64,000 bases of DNA, taken from NCBI RefSeq assembly GCF_900096975.1, contig NZ_FMYQ01000024.1, positions 58,161 to 122,160 of the forward strand. Reading direction: 5' to 3'. The notes below the pieces were generated by a model. That model was not told where the DNA came from. It made no database searches and saw nothing but the letters and a program-made list of their open reading frames with translations. Positions 1 to 7,813 of the stretch are shown here, piece after piece (within the stretch, counting starts at the first letter, position 1; every line of letters begins with the position of its first letter). Position numbers and translations under genes: made by a program. This DNA comes from Paraburkholderia lycopersici (GTDB lineage: Bacteria; Pseudomonadota; Gammaproteobacteria; Burkholderiales; Burkholderiaceae).

Positions 1-2
1 AA

Positions 3-551
3 GGCGATAGCGCTTCGCTCGCGGAACTATGCGCGCTGCTCTCGTCGCTCGCCGACATTCCGCTTCGACAATCGCTCGCTGTGACGGGCTCGGTGAATCA
101 GCAAGGCGAGGTGCAGGCAATTGGCGGCATCAATGAAAAAATCGAGGGTTTTTTCGATTTGTGCTGCGCACGCGGGCTCACGGGCGATCAGGGCGTCGTC
201 GTCCCGCAAGCGAATGTCAGGCATCTCATGCTGCGCGAGGACGTCGTCGAGGCGGCGGCGGCCGGCCGGTTTCACGTCTATGCCGTTGCCAGCGTCGACG
301 ACGCGCTGGGTCTGCTGACTGGCATGACGGTCGGCCGCAGCGACGCAGAAGGGAATTTCCCGGACGGCACCGTGAACGCGTGCGTATGTGCGAAGCTGGC
401 GGCGTTCGCCGACGCGCGCCGGACGTTGCAGTCGCCACCGCATTTCATGATCGGCCGGCCGCGCTGGCATCCGGCGGCAAAAGCACGCGTCAGTATTGCC
501 GCGGCGCCGCGTCGTCACGGCAGGCACAAGCCCGACGGAACCCCGGAATGA
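3..551 (+). CDS. Lon-family (LonB/LonH-type) ATP-dependent protease, C-terminal part
   Basis: The reading frame is open from the window edge, so only the last 182 residues are visible; the AAA+ ATPase part lies outside. These residues are the Lon serine protease domain. GDSAS opens the visible part with the nucleophile Ser at visible residue 3, and the catalytic Lys lies in GGINEKIEGFF at visible residue 46. The Ser-Lys spacing of 43 is the same as in E. coli Lon (S679/K722). The GDSASLAELCALLSSLA string and the tail after LLTGM (NFPDGTVNA...) look like the LonB/YcbZ (LonH) branch rather than classical LonA. The role would be degradation of damaged or regulatory proteins in the cytoplasm. It lies at the edge of a group of low-oxygen/stress genes. 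A shorter start at GTG 81 would cut through the catalytic domain and is rejected. Confidence 0.9.
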   Translation, partial: GDSASLAELCALLSSLADIPLRQSLAVTGSVNQQGEVQAIGGINEKIEGFFDLCCARGLTGDQGVVVPQANVRHLMLREDVVEAAAAGRFHVYAVASVDDALGLLTGMTVGRSDAEGNFPDGTVNACVCAKLAAFADARRTLQSPPHFMIGRPRWHPAAKARVSIAAAPRRHGRHKPDGTPE

Positions 552-773
552 AGCGGGCAGCAAGCGGGCAGCGCGCGGTTTGCCGTGAACGACGGCTCGT
601 GCCCGGCGCCCGGCCGTTCGGCTCGACCATACTCTCCTCGCGAGCCTGCCGAAGCGGCGCAACATCCGGGACACCATCCGGCTCACGGCCGAGCGCAATC
701 GCATCGCGGTTGCGCGTATCGGCGCATGCACCGACGCCTGGCGTCGTCGTGATTTGCGCCTGCCTTATGGCGT

Positions 774-1268
774 CTAGCGTCGCCAGTAGGCTCGAAGCAA
801 GTTCTCATCCTTGCCGTATTTCAGGTCCAGCGTTCCGTGGAATGCCGCCTTGAGCGCCGAAGCCAGGTTGCGGGCAAGGTGAATGCCGGTCGTGGTAACA
901 ACCGTTTTGCCGGCCTCGTCCTCGATGGCGATGATTCGCTCCAGGGCATGTTCGGCGCGCGTCTGTTCCTCATGATGACGCAGAAGATGGACCAGTTCCT
1001 CGCGATGCTGCGTCGCGAAGTCGCCTTCGATGTAGACGTAACCCGCCGGCTCGCTGTCGGCAATGCGATGGCAAGCTGGGCAAACGACCTCATGCGCACC
1101 GGGCGGCCGCGTAGCCCATTGCCAGCGGCCTTCGTGATACACCGCGCCGCAGGTCGGACATACGGATGGCTCGGGCAGCTTGTGCTGCATCTTGTATGCG
1201 TCATGCCCCAGATCCGGGAACACGTTTTCGTGACTACCGGCCTTGAATGGCTGATCTTTCGATTTCAT
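774..1268 (-). CDS. Zinc-ribbon protein of the BCAM0308 type, unknown function
   Basis: A 164-residue cytoplasmic protein. Two CxxC pairs (CPTC at residues 37-40, CPAC at 63-66) should form one zinc ribbon. They are followed by a charged, mainly helical C-terminal part with a HREELVHLLRHHEEQ stretch. From memory it resembles the family named after B. cenocepacia BCAM0308, which lies in the low-oxygen-activated locus; the molecular function is unknown. The ATG at 1268 is chosen because GGAGG (1278-1282 on the complementary strand) is 9 nt upstream; the in-frame ATG at 1289 has no such site. An FNR/ANR-type box (1329-1342) lies about 60 bp upstream, a fitting position for activation in low oxygen. 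The protein might act as an RNA- or ribosome-associated stress factor, but nothing in the sequence proves it. Confidence 0.75.
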   Translation of the reverse strand: MKSKDQPFKAGSHENVFPDLGHDAYKMQHKLPEPSVCPTCGAVYHEGRWQWATRPPGAHEVVCPACHRIADSEPAGYVYIEGDFATQHREELVHLLRHHEEQTRAEHALERIIAIEDEAGKTVVTTTGIHLARNLASALKAAFHGTLDLKYGKDENLLRAYWRR

Positions 1269-1328
1269 GTGCGTTTGCCTCCGAACCATGTGTGTCAGTC
1301 AACAGTACCCCCGCAAGGCCGACGTCAA

Positions 1329-1342
1329 TTGACGTGCATCAA
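1329..1342. promoter_or_regulatory. FNR/ANR-type box TTGACGTGCATCAA
   Basis: TTGAC-GTGC-ATCAA matches the FNR/ANR consensus TTGAT-N4-ATCAA at 9 of 10 defined bases. It lies between the divergent genes starting at 1268 (minus) and 1464 (plus). An identical 14-mer occurs at 7707-7720. It overlaps a perfect 14-bp palindrome, ACGTCAATTGACGT, at 1322-1335. Confidence 0.6.
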
Positions 1343-1463
1343 CGCTCCGGGGCTCCGCGAAGGAAGAATGGAGCAACCGATGAGGGATGGTCGTGGCGTT
1401 AGCGCAGTCCTTGCATCGGCGAATGATCGCGGAAGCGATTCCGGTGGCGCGATGGAGGTAGAC

Positions 1464-1703
1464 ATGATCAAGAACGTTGGTACTGCTGAAAACATTCGTA
1501 TGGAGATTCTGCGCAGAGTTCAGGGAAGCGCTGATCTTGGAGATAGTTGCCGTGATTGCGACATCCCGGTTCCGCGCAAAGTCGATCCAGCGGGGAACGG
1601 CGGTTGCAATTGGGTCATCGACGAGCTTCGGGTTGCGCAAGAATGCGTTTCGCCTTTGAAAGCCGTGATTGCGGAAATGATGCGCGAATATGATCTGGCC
1701 TGA
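1464..1703 (+). CDS. Small Cys-containing hypothetical protein (79 aa)
   Basis: I do not recognise a named family. The ATG at 1464 has GGAGG at about 1454-1458, which supports translation. The protein has no signal peptide or membrane segment. It contains four cysteines (residues 29, 32, 48, 61), the first two as CRDC, so metal binding or redox sensing is possible. The segment DPAGNGGCNWVIDEL looks like a folded, conserved core. It is transcribed away from the zinc-ribbon gene across a region holding an FNR/ANR-type box, so it may belong to the same low-oxygen group. The reading frame extends upstream to 837 but only antisense to the neighbouring gene, which is not coding. Confidence 0.55.
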   Translation: MIKNVGTAENIRMEILRRVQGSADLGDSCRDCDIPVPRKVDPAGNGGCNWVIDELRVAQECVSPLKAVIAEMMREYDLA

Positions 1704-1843
1704 GATCGCGCACGCCGGACGCCTCCTGCGATCTTTGCGATCCGATGCATGGCGCAGTGACGCCGGCGGCAAGTTGGCAGGAGAAAACAAACCCGGCGGA
1801 GAGCGACATGCCCAGCCTTTTTCCCATGCCGTAGGTGTGTATC

Positions 1844-2035
1844 ATGATCCGTTCCGACCTCAGAATCGTGTTCGCCACGATTGCCGTTTTCGCCGCGCTG
1901 ATCGGGCTATATCTGGTGCTCGACGGTCTCGTGTTCGACGCCTGGGCGAAATTTCGCTACGGGGCGGCAGCGCTGATTGTTGGCGTGGCTGGCTTCGTTC
2001 TGCTGCTCAATCCGGGGCCAGGCGACCATGCGTAG
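1844..2035 (+). CDS. Small two-helix inner-membrane protein (63 aa)
   Basis: The protein is almost entirely hydrophobic. One helix covers about residues 9-27 (VFATIAVFAALIGLYLVL) and a second about 41-56 (AAALIVGVAGFVLLL), linked by a short basic loop with KFRYG. It should sit in the inner membrane with both helices spanning. The start could be GTG 1835 or ATG 1844; I prefer ATG since it begins just before the conserved-looking MIRSDLRI. It lies immediately upstream of the nicotinate phosphoribosyltransferase gene (35 bp gap) and is probably co-transcribed. Function unknown; such short membrane proteins are common in stress loci. Confidence 0.55.
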   Translation: MIRSDLRIVFATIAVFAALIGLYLVLDGLVFDAWAKFRYGAAALIVGVAGFVLLLNPGPGDHA

Positions 2036-2069
2036 CCCGATGGCCGTTGCCAACGGGCGGAGAGCTTCC

Positions 2070-3410
2070 ATGAACGATATCGACAGCGTTCTGCTCACTG
2101 ACTTGTACGAGCTGACCATGCTCGAAGCCTGGCACGCCGAAGATGCGAACGAAGTGGCCAGCTTCGAGTTCTTCGTGCGGAGGCTGCCTTCCTCACGCAA
2201 CTTTCTGATGGCCGCGGGTCTGGAGCAGGTCATCCAGTACCTGGAGACACTGCATTTCAGCGCCGCCGATCTGTCAATGCTCGAGGCAACCGGGCGTTTC
2301 AGCGCGCCTTTTCTCGCTTCGCTCGAAGACCTGCATTTCACCGGGACGGTCGAAGCGATGCCCGAGGGCACGGCTTTTTTCGACGACGAACCGATCCTGC
2401 GCATTACGGCGCCCATGCGCGAAGCCCAACTGGTCGAGAGCCGCGTCATGAACCTGTTGCATTATCAGACACTGGTGGCGAGCAAGGCGGCGCGTGTCGT
2501 GCTGGCGGCCGCTGGCAAGGAAGTCGTCGACTTCGGGCTTCGGCGGGCGCACGGTGCCGAAGCCGGCCTCCTCTCGGCGCGAGCCAGTTATCTGGCCGGG
2601 TTCGCCGGCACGGCGACACAGCTTGCGGGCGGGCTATGGGGCATTCCCACGTTCGGGACGATGGCTCATTCGTATGTTCAGGCGCACCACAGCGAACTCG
2701 AAGCATTCGAACGCTTCGCACGATCGCAGCCGCGCAACGCCACACTCCTCCTCGATACCTACGACACCGAAGCCGCTGCCCGCAAAGTGGTCGAGCTTGG
2801 ACGGCGGCTGGCGCGCGACGGCATCGCCATCCGGGGCGTGCGCCTCGACAGCGGCGATCTTGCCGCGCACGCTACCCAGGTGCGCGCGATTCTCGACGAA
2901 GGCGGCATGCACGACACGACGATTTTCGCGAGCGGCAATCTCGACGAGTACCGCCTGCGCGATCTGATGGAATGCGGCGCTCCGATCGACGGGTTTGGCG
3001 TGGGCACGCGGATGAACACCTCGGCGGACGCGCCTTACCTCGATTGCGCCTACAAACTCGTCGAATACGCGGGCGAGCCGCGCCGCAAGCGCTCGGAGGG
3101 CAAGGCGACGTTGCCTGGGTGCAAGCAGGTTTTCCGCCGCCGCGATGCGGCAGGCCGTATCGAAGAGGACTGTCTCGCACTGGCGTGCGAAACCCTGGAG
3201 GGCGCGCCGCTGCTGGGCACCGTGATGCGCGACGGCCAGCGGTGTGCGCTGCCGGCGCTCGACGAGCTTCGCGCCCATGCCGCGCGCGAGCTTGCGTCGC
3301 TGCCGGCGCGCCTGCGTGGGCTCAACCCGGCTCAGCCATTTCGGGCCATACGCTCCGCACCGCTCGAAGCGCTCGTCGCCCGGATGGATCGCGCGGCCGA
3401 GGTGTGCTGA
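2070..3410 (+). CDS. pncB: Nicotinate phosphoribosyltransferase
   Basis: A 446-residue enzyme of NAD salvage (Preiss-Handler route): nicotinate + PRPP (+ ATP) gives nicotinate mononucleotide. The N-terminus LLTDLYELTMLEAW is the family hallmark. The core includes VVDFGLRRAHG, the GTMAHSYVQAH segment with the catalytic-site His, LLLDTYDT, GVRLDSGDL (phosphoribosyl pocket) and GFGVGTRM near the C-terminal third. Length is in the normal range for the bacterial enzyme. The ATG at 2070 is chosen from family homology and a GGAG just upstream; the frame stays open further upstream. A PRPP synthetase is encoded about 1.3 kb away, so the two could supply substrate and product of one salvage step, here apparently in a low-oxygen regulon. 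Cytoplasmic. Confidence 0.93.
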   Translation: MNDIDSVLLTDLYELTMLEAWHAEDANEVASFEFFVRRLPSSRNFLMAAGLEQVIQYLETLHFSAADLSMLEATGRFSAPFLASLEDLHFTGTVEAMPEGTAFFDDEPILRITAPMREAQLVESRVMNLLHYQTLVASKAARVVLAAAGKEVVDFGLRRAHGAEAGLLSARASYLAGFAGTATQLAGGLWGIPTFGTMAHSYVQAHHSELEAFERFARSQPRNATLLLDTYDTEAAARKVVELGRRLARDGIAIRGVRLDSGDLAAHATQVRAILDEGGMHDTTIFASGNLDEYRLRDLMECGAPIDGFGVGTRMNTSADAPYLDCAYKLVEYAGEPRRKRSEGKATLPGCKQVFRRRDAAGRIEEDCLALACETLEGAPLLGTVMRDGQRCALPALDELRAHAARELASLPARLRGLNPAQPFRAIRSAPLEALVARMDRAAEVC

Positions 3411-3419
3411 GGCGACAGA

Positions 3420-4094
3420 TCAGCGGGGCGCCATGAAACCGGGCTGGCCGATCTGTTCGGGGTGTTGCGGAACACGCCGCAACCGTTCGGTGCGAATGCC
3501 CATTCCCGCGAGCCGGCTGACCAGGCTGGCATACACATCGTCGTCCATGTCCGGCGTGCGGGACAGGATCCAGATGGGGCTGCCACCCTCCTCGCAACGC
3601 ACGGTGTAGCGGTATTCGGGGTCCACGTAGACCGTGAGGACCACCACGGTGATCGGCCACAAAATCGTGACTCGCCATTTTCCGCCGCCGCTGCCCGGCA
3701 CGACGCTCGCGACCAGCGTGCCTCCCGTCAGCGGCTGGTCGAAGCCGTAGCGTCTTCCGAAGTAGTTGTCGTCGATCCTGCCGTCCTTGCGCAGTTTCCA
3801 GTCCGCGTAGCTGCCAACGTAATCGCGTTCGCTCAGGTAGGGCACGGTGGCAATCGTGTACCAGCGGCCCATGTAACGCTTGAGGTCGACCGGCACAGGC
3901 TGCAACACAGGCGGCGACGCTTCTCTTGCGACCGCATCGGAAGCGTTGCTCGATGAGCGTGTTGCGCAAGCTGCGAGGAAATAGACGCATACGGCTACTA
4001 GCGCTGGGCGCACGAGCCAGGCGAGGGCGGGTTGTGTCCCAGATATGGAGCGGGCAGTCTCCAGATCATCAGACGAGTCGCTCAACGGTTGCAT
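3420..4094 (-). CDS. blc: Outer-membrane lipocalin (Blc-like lipoprotein)
   Basis: A 224-residue lipoprotein. The N-terminus has a hydrophobic signal segment (about residues 26-41) ending in the lipobox LAAC, so Cys43 should be lipidated. The rest is a bacterial lipocalin: the GRWYTIATVP motif near the start of the barrel, YADWKLRKDGRIDD, and later YRYTVRCEEG and ILSRTPDMDDDVY. Family members bind fatty acids or lysophospholipids and act in membrane repair under stress. It is convergent with pncB (9 bp between the stop codons). The start at 4094 has no clear Shine-Dalgarno sequence, but it is the only start giving a proper lipoprotein signal. Longer upstream extensions read through arginine-rich sequence and are rejected. 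Confidence 0.85.
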   Translation of the reverse strand: MQPLSDSSDDLETARSISGTQPALAWLVRPALVAVCVYFLAACATRSSSNASDAVAREASPPVLQPVPVDLKRYMGRWYTIATVPYLSERDYVGSYADWKLRKDGRIDDNYFGRRYGFDQPLTGGTLVASVVPGSGGGKWRVTILWPITVVVLTVYVDPEYRYTVRCEEGGSPIWILSRTPDMDDDVYASLVSRLAGMGIRTERLRRVPQHPEQIGQPGFMAPR

Positions 4095-4698
4095 CGTATT
4101 TTTGTTGCGGCCGTCATGTGAGGCATGCGGGCTGCGCGAGGTGCGGACGGCCACAACGGCGACCGCCCGCACTCGACGTGCCCGAAAAGAAGGGGCGCCA
4201 CGTTTTACGATCGGACTACCGTCAGGTAAGCCCCCGCGACACGGTTGCAGGCCCGATCGGTACGCGCGTCGCATGGCCGGGCCGCACACCGGGGCGGGAG
4301 GGCCGCCTCACAACCGCGCTTCGAGCACGGCGTGACGGGTGCATTCTCCTATGCCCAGGCATAAACGGCCTCGCGCGGCCAGCGAACGTGCGCTCCCGTA
4401 ACTTGCCGCTGCCGGGACCGCTTGAAGCGCAAAAACGTGGCGCTTGGTAACAGGATGGACCACGGCGCGCCGCACTGGCTGACCTATGTCAATCATGTCG
4501 CGGTTCGCGAGCATGTTAGCTGTACGGGTTCGAAAAGTTGTGCGGTGTCGAGATAACGCCGTTCCATGGCCTTGTGTACCCCCGGAGGAATGGGCCGCGG
4601 CGCTCACGGTGGCTCTGCGAATGGAGCAGGGCAGCCGGATCGGGCGGGCCAACGGTCTCGCTTCGGAGACGATCTGAAACGCGCGCAGCTCTGCGATG
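4095..4698. other. Gene-free stretch with one FNR-like box
   Basis: About 600 bp between the lipocalin start and the PRPP synthetase stop. Open frames here are short or arginine/alanine-rich and look like GC-rich noise. The only signal I see is CTGAC-CTAT-GTCAA at 4479-4492, which is 7 of 10 to the strict FNR/ANR consensus and follows the pattern of the other boxes nearby. A small RNA or very short ORF cannot be excluded. Confidence 0.5.
4479..4492. promoter_or_regulatory. Weak FNR/ANR-type box
   Basis: CTGAC-CTAT-GTCAA, a degenerate member of the TTGAY-N4-RTCAA series seen four more times within 6.5 kb. No obvious gene starts within 150 bp downstream on either strand. Confidence 0.3.
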
Positions 4699-5664
4699 CT
4701 ATGAGGCGTCCGCATGCATGCGAGCGATTGCCTCCGCAAATAGCGGCGTGCTGTCGAGCACGGTGAGGCGGTCGAGCAGCGGGCCGTCCGGCACCCGCCA
4801 TGGCGCGACGCTGTCCGTCACGACGATGCTCGCCAGCGCGCCGCCGCCCAGTTTCGCGCAGGCGTCGCGAAGAAATAGACCGTGTGTCGCGGCTGCGTGC
4901 ACCTCGGTGGCGCCGAGCGCGCGGCAGTGGCCCGCGACCTGCGCGAGTGTCGTTCCCGTGCCGATCAGGTCATCGACGATGATTGCGCAGCGCCCCTCCA
5001 GATCGCCGACGATCGGCTTGCCGGTGACAATGCCGCCCGCGCGCAGCTTTCCCGCGAATGCCGCCTCGACCGGTCGGCCGAGCAGCTTCGCGAGCCGCCC
5101 GCGAAAATCCTCAGCGCGCCGCACGCCGCCTGCGTCGGGCGAAACGACAACGAGCGCCGTATCGCGCAGGTGTGTCGCGAACCACTGCGCGAGCAGCCCG
5201 TTCGCTTCGAGATGCTCGGTGGGCACGCGAAACGCATTCTGATATGCCGCCACATTGTGGACGTCGAGTGTGACGAAGCGCGTCGCACCGACAGCCTCGA
5301 AAAGCTGGGCGACGTAGCGGGTGGTCACGGGGTCGCGCGGCTGCGAGCGCCGGTCCTTGCGCGCGTAGCAGAGGTAGGGCGCGACGACGTTTACGCGCGC
5401 GGCCGCGGCGTCCCCCAGCGCGCCCACGAAGAAGAGCAGTTCGCACAGCTTGTCGTTCACGGTGTGGCCGGGCTCGGCGTAGAGCGAATGAATCACATAG
5501 ACGTCGCGCCCCCGCACGCTTTCGAGCGGTCGCAACTTGTGCTCGCCGTCCTCGAAGGGGCGCCACTCGTGTTCGGCCAGCGCGACGCCGAGCGCGGAGG
5601 CCACGCGCTCCGCGAACGCGTGCGAGCTTGGCGGGGAAAAGAGCATCGGCGCGGTGTTCGTCAT
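4699..5664 (-). CDS. prs: Ribose-phosphate pyrophosphokinase (PRPP synthetase) paralogue
   Basis: A 321-residue protein that should make PRPP from ribose 5-phosphate and ATP. Features of the family are the N-terminal FEDGEHKLRPLESVRGRDVYVIHSLY, the ATP-site loop YLCYARKDRRSQPRDPVTTRYVAQL, LDVHN, VVSPDAGGVRRAEDF, and the PRPP-binding loop IVDDLIGTGTTL. It differs from the housekeeping Prs, for example IHSLY for the usual QSTS-type motif and RDPVTTR for RVPITAK, so it is a divergent second copy. The start at 5664 follows GGGAG about 6 nt upstream. An FNR/ANR-type box (5756-5769) lies about 90 bp upstream. Together with pncB it suggests PRPP-dependent NAD salvage in this locus. Confidence 0.88.
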   Translation of the reverse strand: MTNTAPMLFSPPSSHAFAERVASALGVALAEHEWRPFEDGEHKLRPLESVRGRDVYVIHSLYAEPGHTVNDKLCELLFFVGALGDAAAARVNVVAPYLCYARKDRRSQPRDPVTTRYVAQLFEAVGATRFVTLDVHNVAAYQNAFRVPTEHLEANGLLAQWFATHLRDTALVVVSPDAGGVRRAEDFRGRLAKLLGRPVEAAFAGKLRAGGIVTGKPIVGDLEGRCAIIVDDLIGTGTTLAQVAGHCRALGATEVHAAATHGLFLRDACAKLGGGALASIVVTDSVAPWRVPDGPLLDRLTVLDSTPLFAEAIARMHADAS

Positions 5665-5755
5665 GAGGGCTCCCGGTGCGCGAGCGTCATGTTTGGCCCT
5701 CGGGCCGTGCGCCTGCGCTGAATTTTTATCGTGGGTGAGATCGGTGACTTCGCGC

Positions 5756-5769
5756 TTGATGCATGTCAA
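5756..5769. promoter_or_regulatory. FNR/ANR-type box TTGATGCATGTCAA
   Basis: TTGAT-GCAT-GTCAA, 9 of 10 to the FNR/ANR consensus. Its centre is about 98 bp upstream of the PRPP synthetase start on the minus strand, so a class II promoter (box near -41) would leave a leader of about 55 nt. Confidence 0.6.
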
Positions 5770-5800
5770 TCGGGACGGCGAGGCGCGCTTCGGGCGCTTG

Positions 5801-5814
5801 CTGATCTGAGTCAA
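5801..5814. promoter_or_regulatory. Second FNR/ANR-type box in the divergent region
   Basis: CTGAT-CTGA-GTCAA, 8 of 10 to the consensus. It lies 105 bp upstream of the plus-strand gene at 5919, while the box at 5756-5769 faces the minus-strand gene. The two boxes are therefore placed to serve the two divergent promoters. Confidence 0.45.
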
Positions 5815-5918
5815 GTGTCCAGCAAGGCGAGCGGCAGAAAGTGATCGTCAGCCCGCCGCTTGCAGCCGCCTGGGAAGAGGGGCGCGGCAGGCACCCACCC
5901 GGAGGAAGGAGCCTGTTG

Positions 5919-7076
5919 ATGCCTGTTGCTCATGCAGCCCGGAAATTACCTGCGCGCAGGCGGGTTCGCTCGCGGCGGCTATGGCGCCCGAGCCGTGTGC
6001 CGCGCCGGACGGCGCACGACATGCTCGAGCGTCTGCGCTCGCCGGATATCTGGCCGGACAAGGTACGCAGTGTGAACGTGATCGAGACCCACCTCTCCTG
6101 GGTGTTTCTCACCTCGCGCTTCGCCTGGAAAATGAAAAAACCGGTTCGGCACACCGGCTCGGATCTGCGCGCACTCACCGCTCGCGAGCGCGACTGCCGC
6201 AGGGAGCTCGCGCTCAACCGCCGGCTCGCGCCCAACGTGTATCTGGCGGTGCTACCGCTCACGCTCGACCGTGCGGGCGCGCTCGCGGTGAATGGCAGCG
6301 GCCGCGTGATCGACTGGCTCGTGCAGATGCGCCGTCTGCCGGCGTCGCGCATGCTCGACCGTGCACTGGCCGCTCACACGGTGAGTCGAGAAGATTTGCG
6401 CGCGGTCTCGATCACACTTGCCGCGTTTTACGGCGCACGGCCACGGCTCGCTATCGACGCCGCGCAGTATCGGCGTAACCTCGGCGACCTGATCGACGCC
6501 AACGAGCGCGATTTGTGCGACCCGGCGCTGCAGCAGGACGCTGCGGCGGTCGCGGCGCTTTGCGACAGCCAGCGCGACGCCATGGCGCAACTGCGGCCGT
6601 GTCTCGAGCGGCGCGTGCGCGATGCGCGCATCGTGGAGGGCCACGGTGATTTGCGGCCCGAGCATGTGTGCCTTGTCAAGCCCATACAAATCATCGACTG
6701 CCTGACGCTCTCGAAGGTGCTGCGCACAGTCGATTGCGCGGACGAAATCGCTTATCTGGCGATGGAGTGCGAGCGGCTCGGCGCAAGGCAGGCCGGCCGC
6801 ATTTTGTTGCGCGAATGGCGTCAAGCCAGCGGCGACCGGCCGGAGGCGGCGCTCGTGCACTTCTATCAAAGCCTGCGTGCCGCAGTGCGCGCGCGGCTCG
6901 CGGCGCTGCATCTGCGCGAGAAGGCATATCGCGGCTCGCCGCGCTGGACCGAGCGCACGTGCCGCTATCTGCAGCTTGCCCGGCTCCATCTGAAACGTTG
7001 CAGGCGGCTGCTGGATGCGCGCACCGGACCGCTCGTCTCGACGCAGCCGGACGCGGAGGAGCGGGCGCTTGACTGA
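5919..7076 (+). CDS. Aminoglycoside-phosphotransferase-fold protein (COG2187-like), unknown substrate
   Basis: A 385-residue cytoplasmic protein with the kinase-like fold of the aminoglycoside phosphotransferase superfamily. It carries the catalytic-loop signature VEGHGDLRPEHVCL (H-G-D-x-x-x-x-H) and, downstream, IIDCLTLSKVLRTVDCADEIAYLAME, where the metal-binding Asp normally sits. The N-terminal part has KMKKPV, as in COG2187 proteins, in which Lys contacts ATP. These proteins are often fused to or found near gluconate kinase-like domains; here the kinase fold stands alone. The substrate is unknown and true antibiotic resistance is unlikely. The start is set by AGGAAGGAG at 5903-5911, 7 nt before ATG 5919. 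It is divergent from the PRPP synthetase gene, with FNR/ANR-type boxes between. Confidence 0.75.
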   Translation: MPVAHAARKLPARRRVRSRRLWRPSRVPRRTAHDMLERLRSPDIWPDKVRSVNVIETHLSWVFLTSRFAWKMKKPVRHTGSDLRALTARERDCRRELALNRRLAPNVYLAVLPLTLDRAGALAVNGSGRVIDWLVQMRRLPASRMLDRALAAHTVSREDLRAVSITLAAFYGARPRLAIDAAQYRRNLGDLIDANERDLCDPALQQDAAAVAALCDSQRDAMAQLRPCLERRVRDARIVEGHGDLRPEHVCLVKPIQIIDCLTLSKVLRTVDCADEIAYLAMECERLGARQAGRILLREWRQASGDRPEAALVHFYQSLRAAVRARLAALHLREKAYRGSPRWTERTCRYLQLARLHLKRCRRLLDARTGPLVSTQPDAEERALD

Positions 7077-7082
7077 CGTCAA
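7069..7082. promoter_or_regulatory. FNR/ANR-type box, symmetric form
   Basis: TTGAC-TGAC-GTCAA has perfectly complementary half-sites and scores 8 of 10 to FNR/ANR. It overlaps the stop codon of the upstream gene and lies 71 bp before ATG 7154, leaving room for a class II promoter with a leader of about 37 nt. Confidence 0.45.
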
Positions 7083-7153
7083 TTCGATGGGGCTGCTGAC
7101 GGATGAGGATTTCAGTGTCCCATCTCGTGCAGTGGATTTCCTGGAGACTTCCG

Positions 7154-7645
7154 ATGGACGAAGCTGGCTGTTCTCTTCGGCGTCGCTGGCCAAAGCGATG
7201 CTTTCAAGGCGCGTGCATGTGTCTGATGCTCGCAATCGGCACGACCTGGCTCGGCGCGATATACGACTTCCCGGTGGACGCGGGCGTCATGGCGGGCATG
7301 AATGCGCCCGAGTGCTCACGCGTGCGCGCGCTGCCTGCTGGCTCGCGCCTTGCCGCCGCACTGCCCGACAGCGATAGCTGCTTCGCCTTCTTCATGTATC
7401 GCACCTCGTTTCCCAATGCGGCAGACGACGTGGCGTCGTACAGGACCTGGGTCCAGCAACAGCGCGTTAGCGAGTTCTGGCAACTGTTCGGATATGTCCT
7501 CGCATTGTGGTTCGTTTTGCTGTGCATCGTCGCGATTGGCGCGGTGGCCGTAAGAGGGCTTGTTCGGCGTCTGCGTCGCATCTCGTCGGGCGGTGCCGAT
7601 GCCGCTTCCCAGAAACCGGGCGGCCGCACGCGCGGCTGCCCGTGA
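7154..7645 (+). CDS. Putative inner-membrane protein (163 aa), unknown function
   Basis: I do not recognise the family. Two hydrophobic segments are visible: about residues 20-37 (GACMCLMLAIGTTWLGAIY) and about 107-135 (LFGYVLALWFVLLCIVAIGAVAVRGLV). They flank a roughly 65-residue loop with cysteines (PEC, DSCFAF) that should be periplasmic if both helices span. A basic C-terminal tail (RGLVRRLRR) supports a cytoplasmic C-terminus. The ATG at 7154 is selected because GGAG lies 7 nt upstream and the upstream extension from 7103 is poor in membrane or folded sequence. Its promoter region contains an FNR/ANR-type box, so it likely belongs to the low-oxygen group. Confidence 0.6.
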   Translation: MDEAGCSLRRRWPKRCFQGACMCLMLAIGTTWLGAIYDFPVDAGVMAGMNAPECSRVRALPAGSRLAAALPDSDSCFAFFMYRTSFPNAADDVASYRTWVQQQRVSEFWQLFGYVLALWFVLLCIVAIGAVAVRGLVRRLRRISSGGADAASQKPGGRTRGCP

Positions 7646-7706
7646 GCGTGCGAGACCTTTGTGCGGCATGGCATTACCTATGGACTGCGCGTTCAGGCTG
7701 GCTCCG

Positions 7707-7720
7707 TTGACGTGCATCAA
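7707..7720. promoter_or_regulatory. FNR/ANR-type box TTGACGTGCATCAA
   Basis: Identical in all 14 bases to the box at 1329-1342. It lies 93 bp upstream of the CBS-domain gene start. Confidence 0.6.
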
Positions 7721-7813
7721 GCCGCGCGAGTCTGGCAAATCTAGTCTCATTCGACGAGGGGAGTGCCGATGCAACGCGCCGCCCCGCCCCGCCCCAGGAA
7801 CAGGAGGACAATC

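Noticed and set aside
4486..5242. Plus-strand frames at 4486-4677 and 4538-5242 as genes under the FNR-like box
   Set aside because: They run antisense into the PRPP synthetase gene or have noise-like composition.
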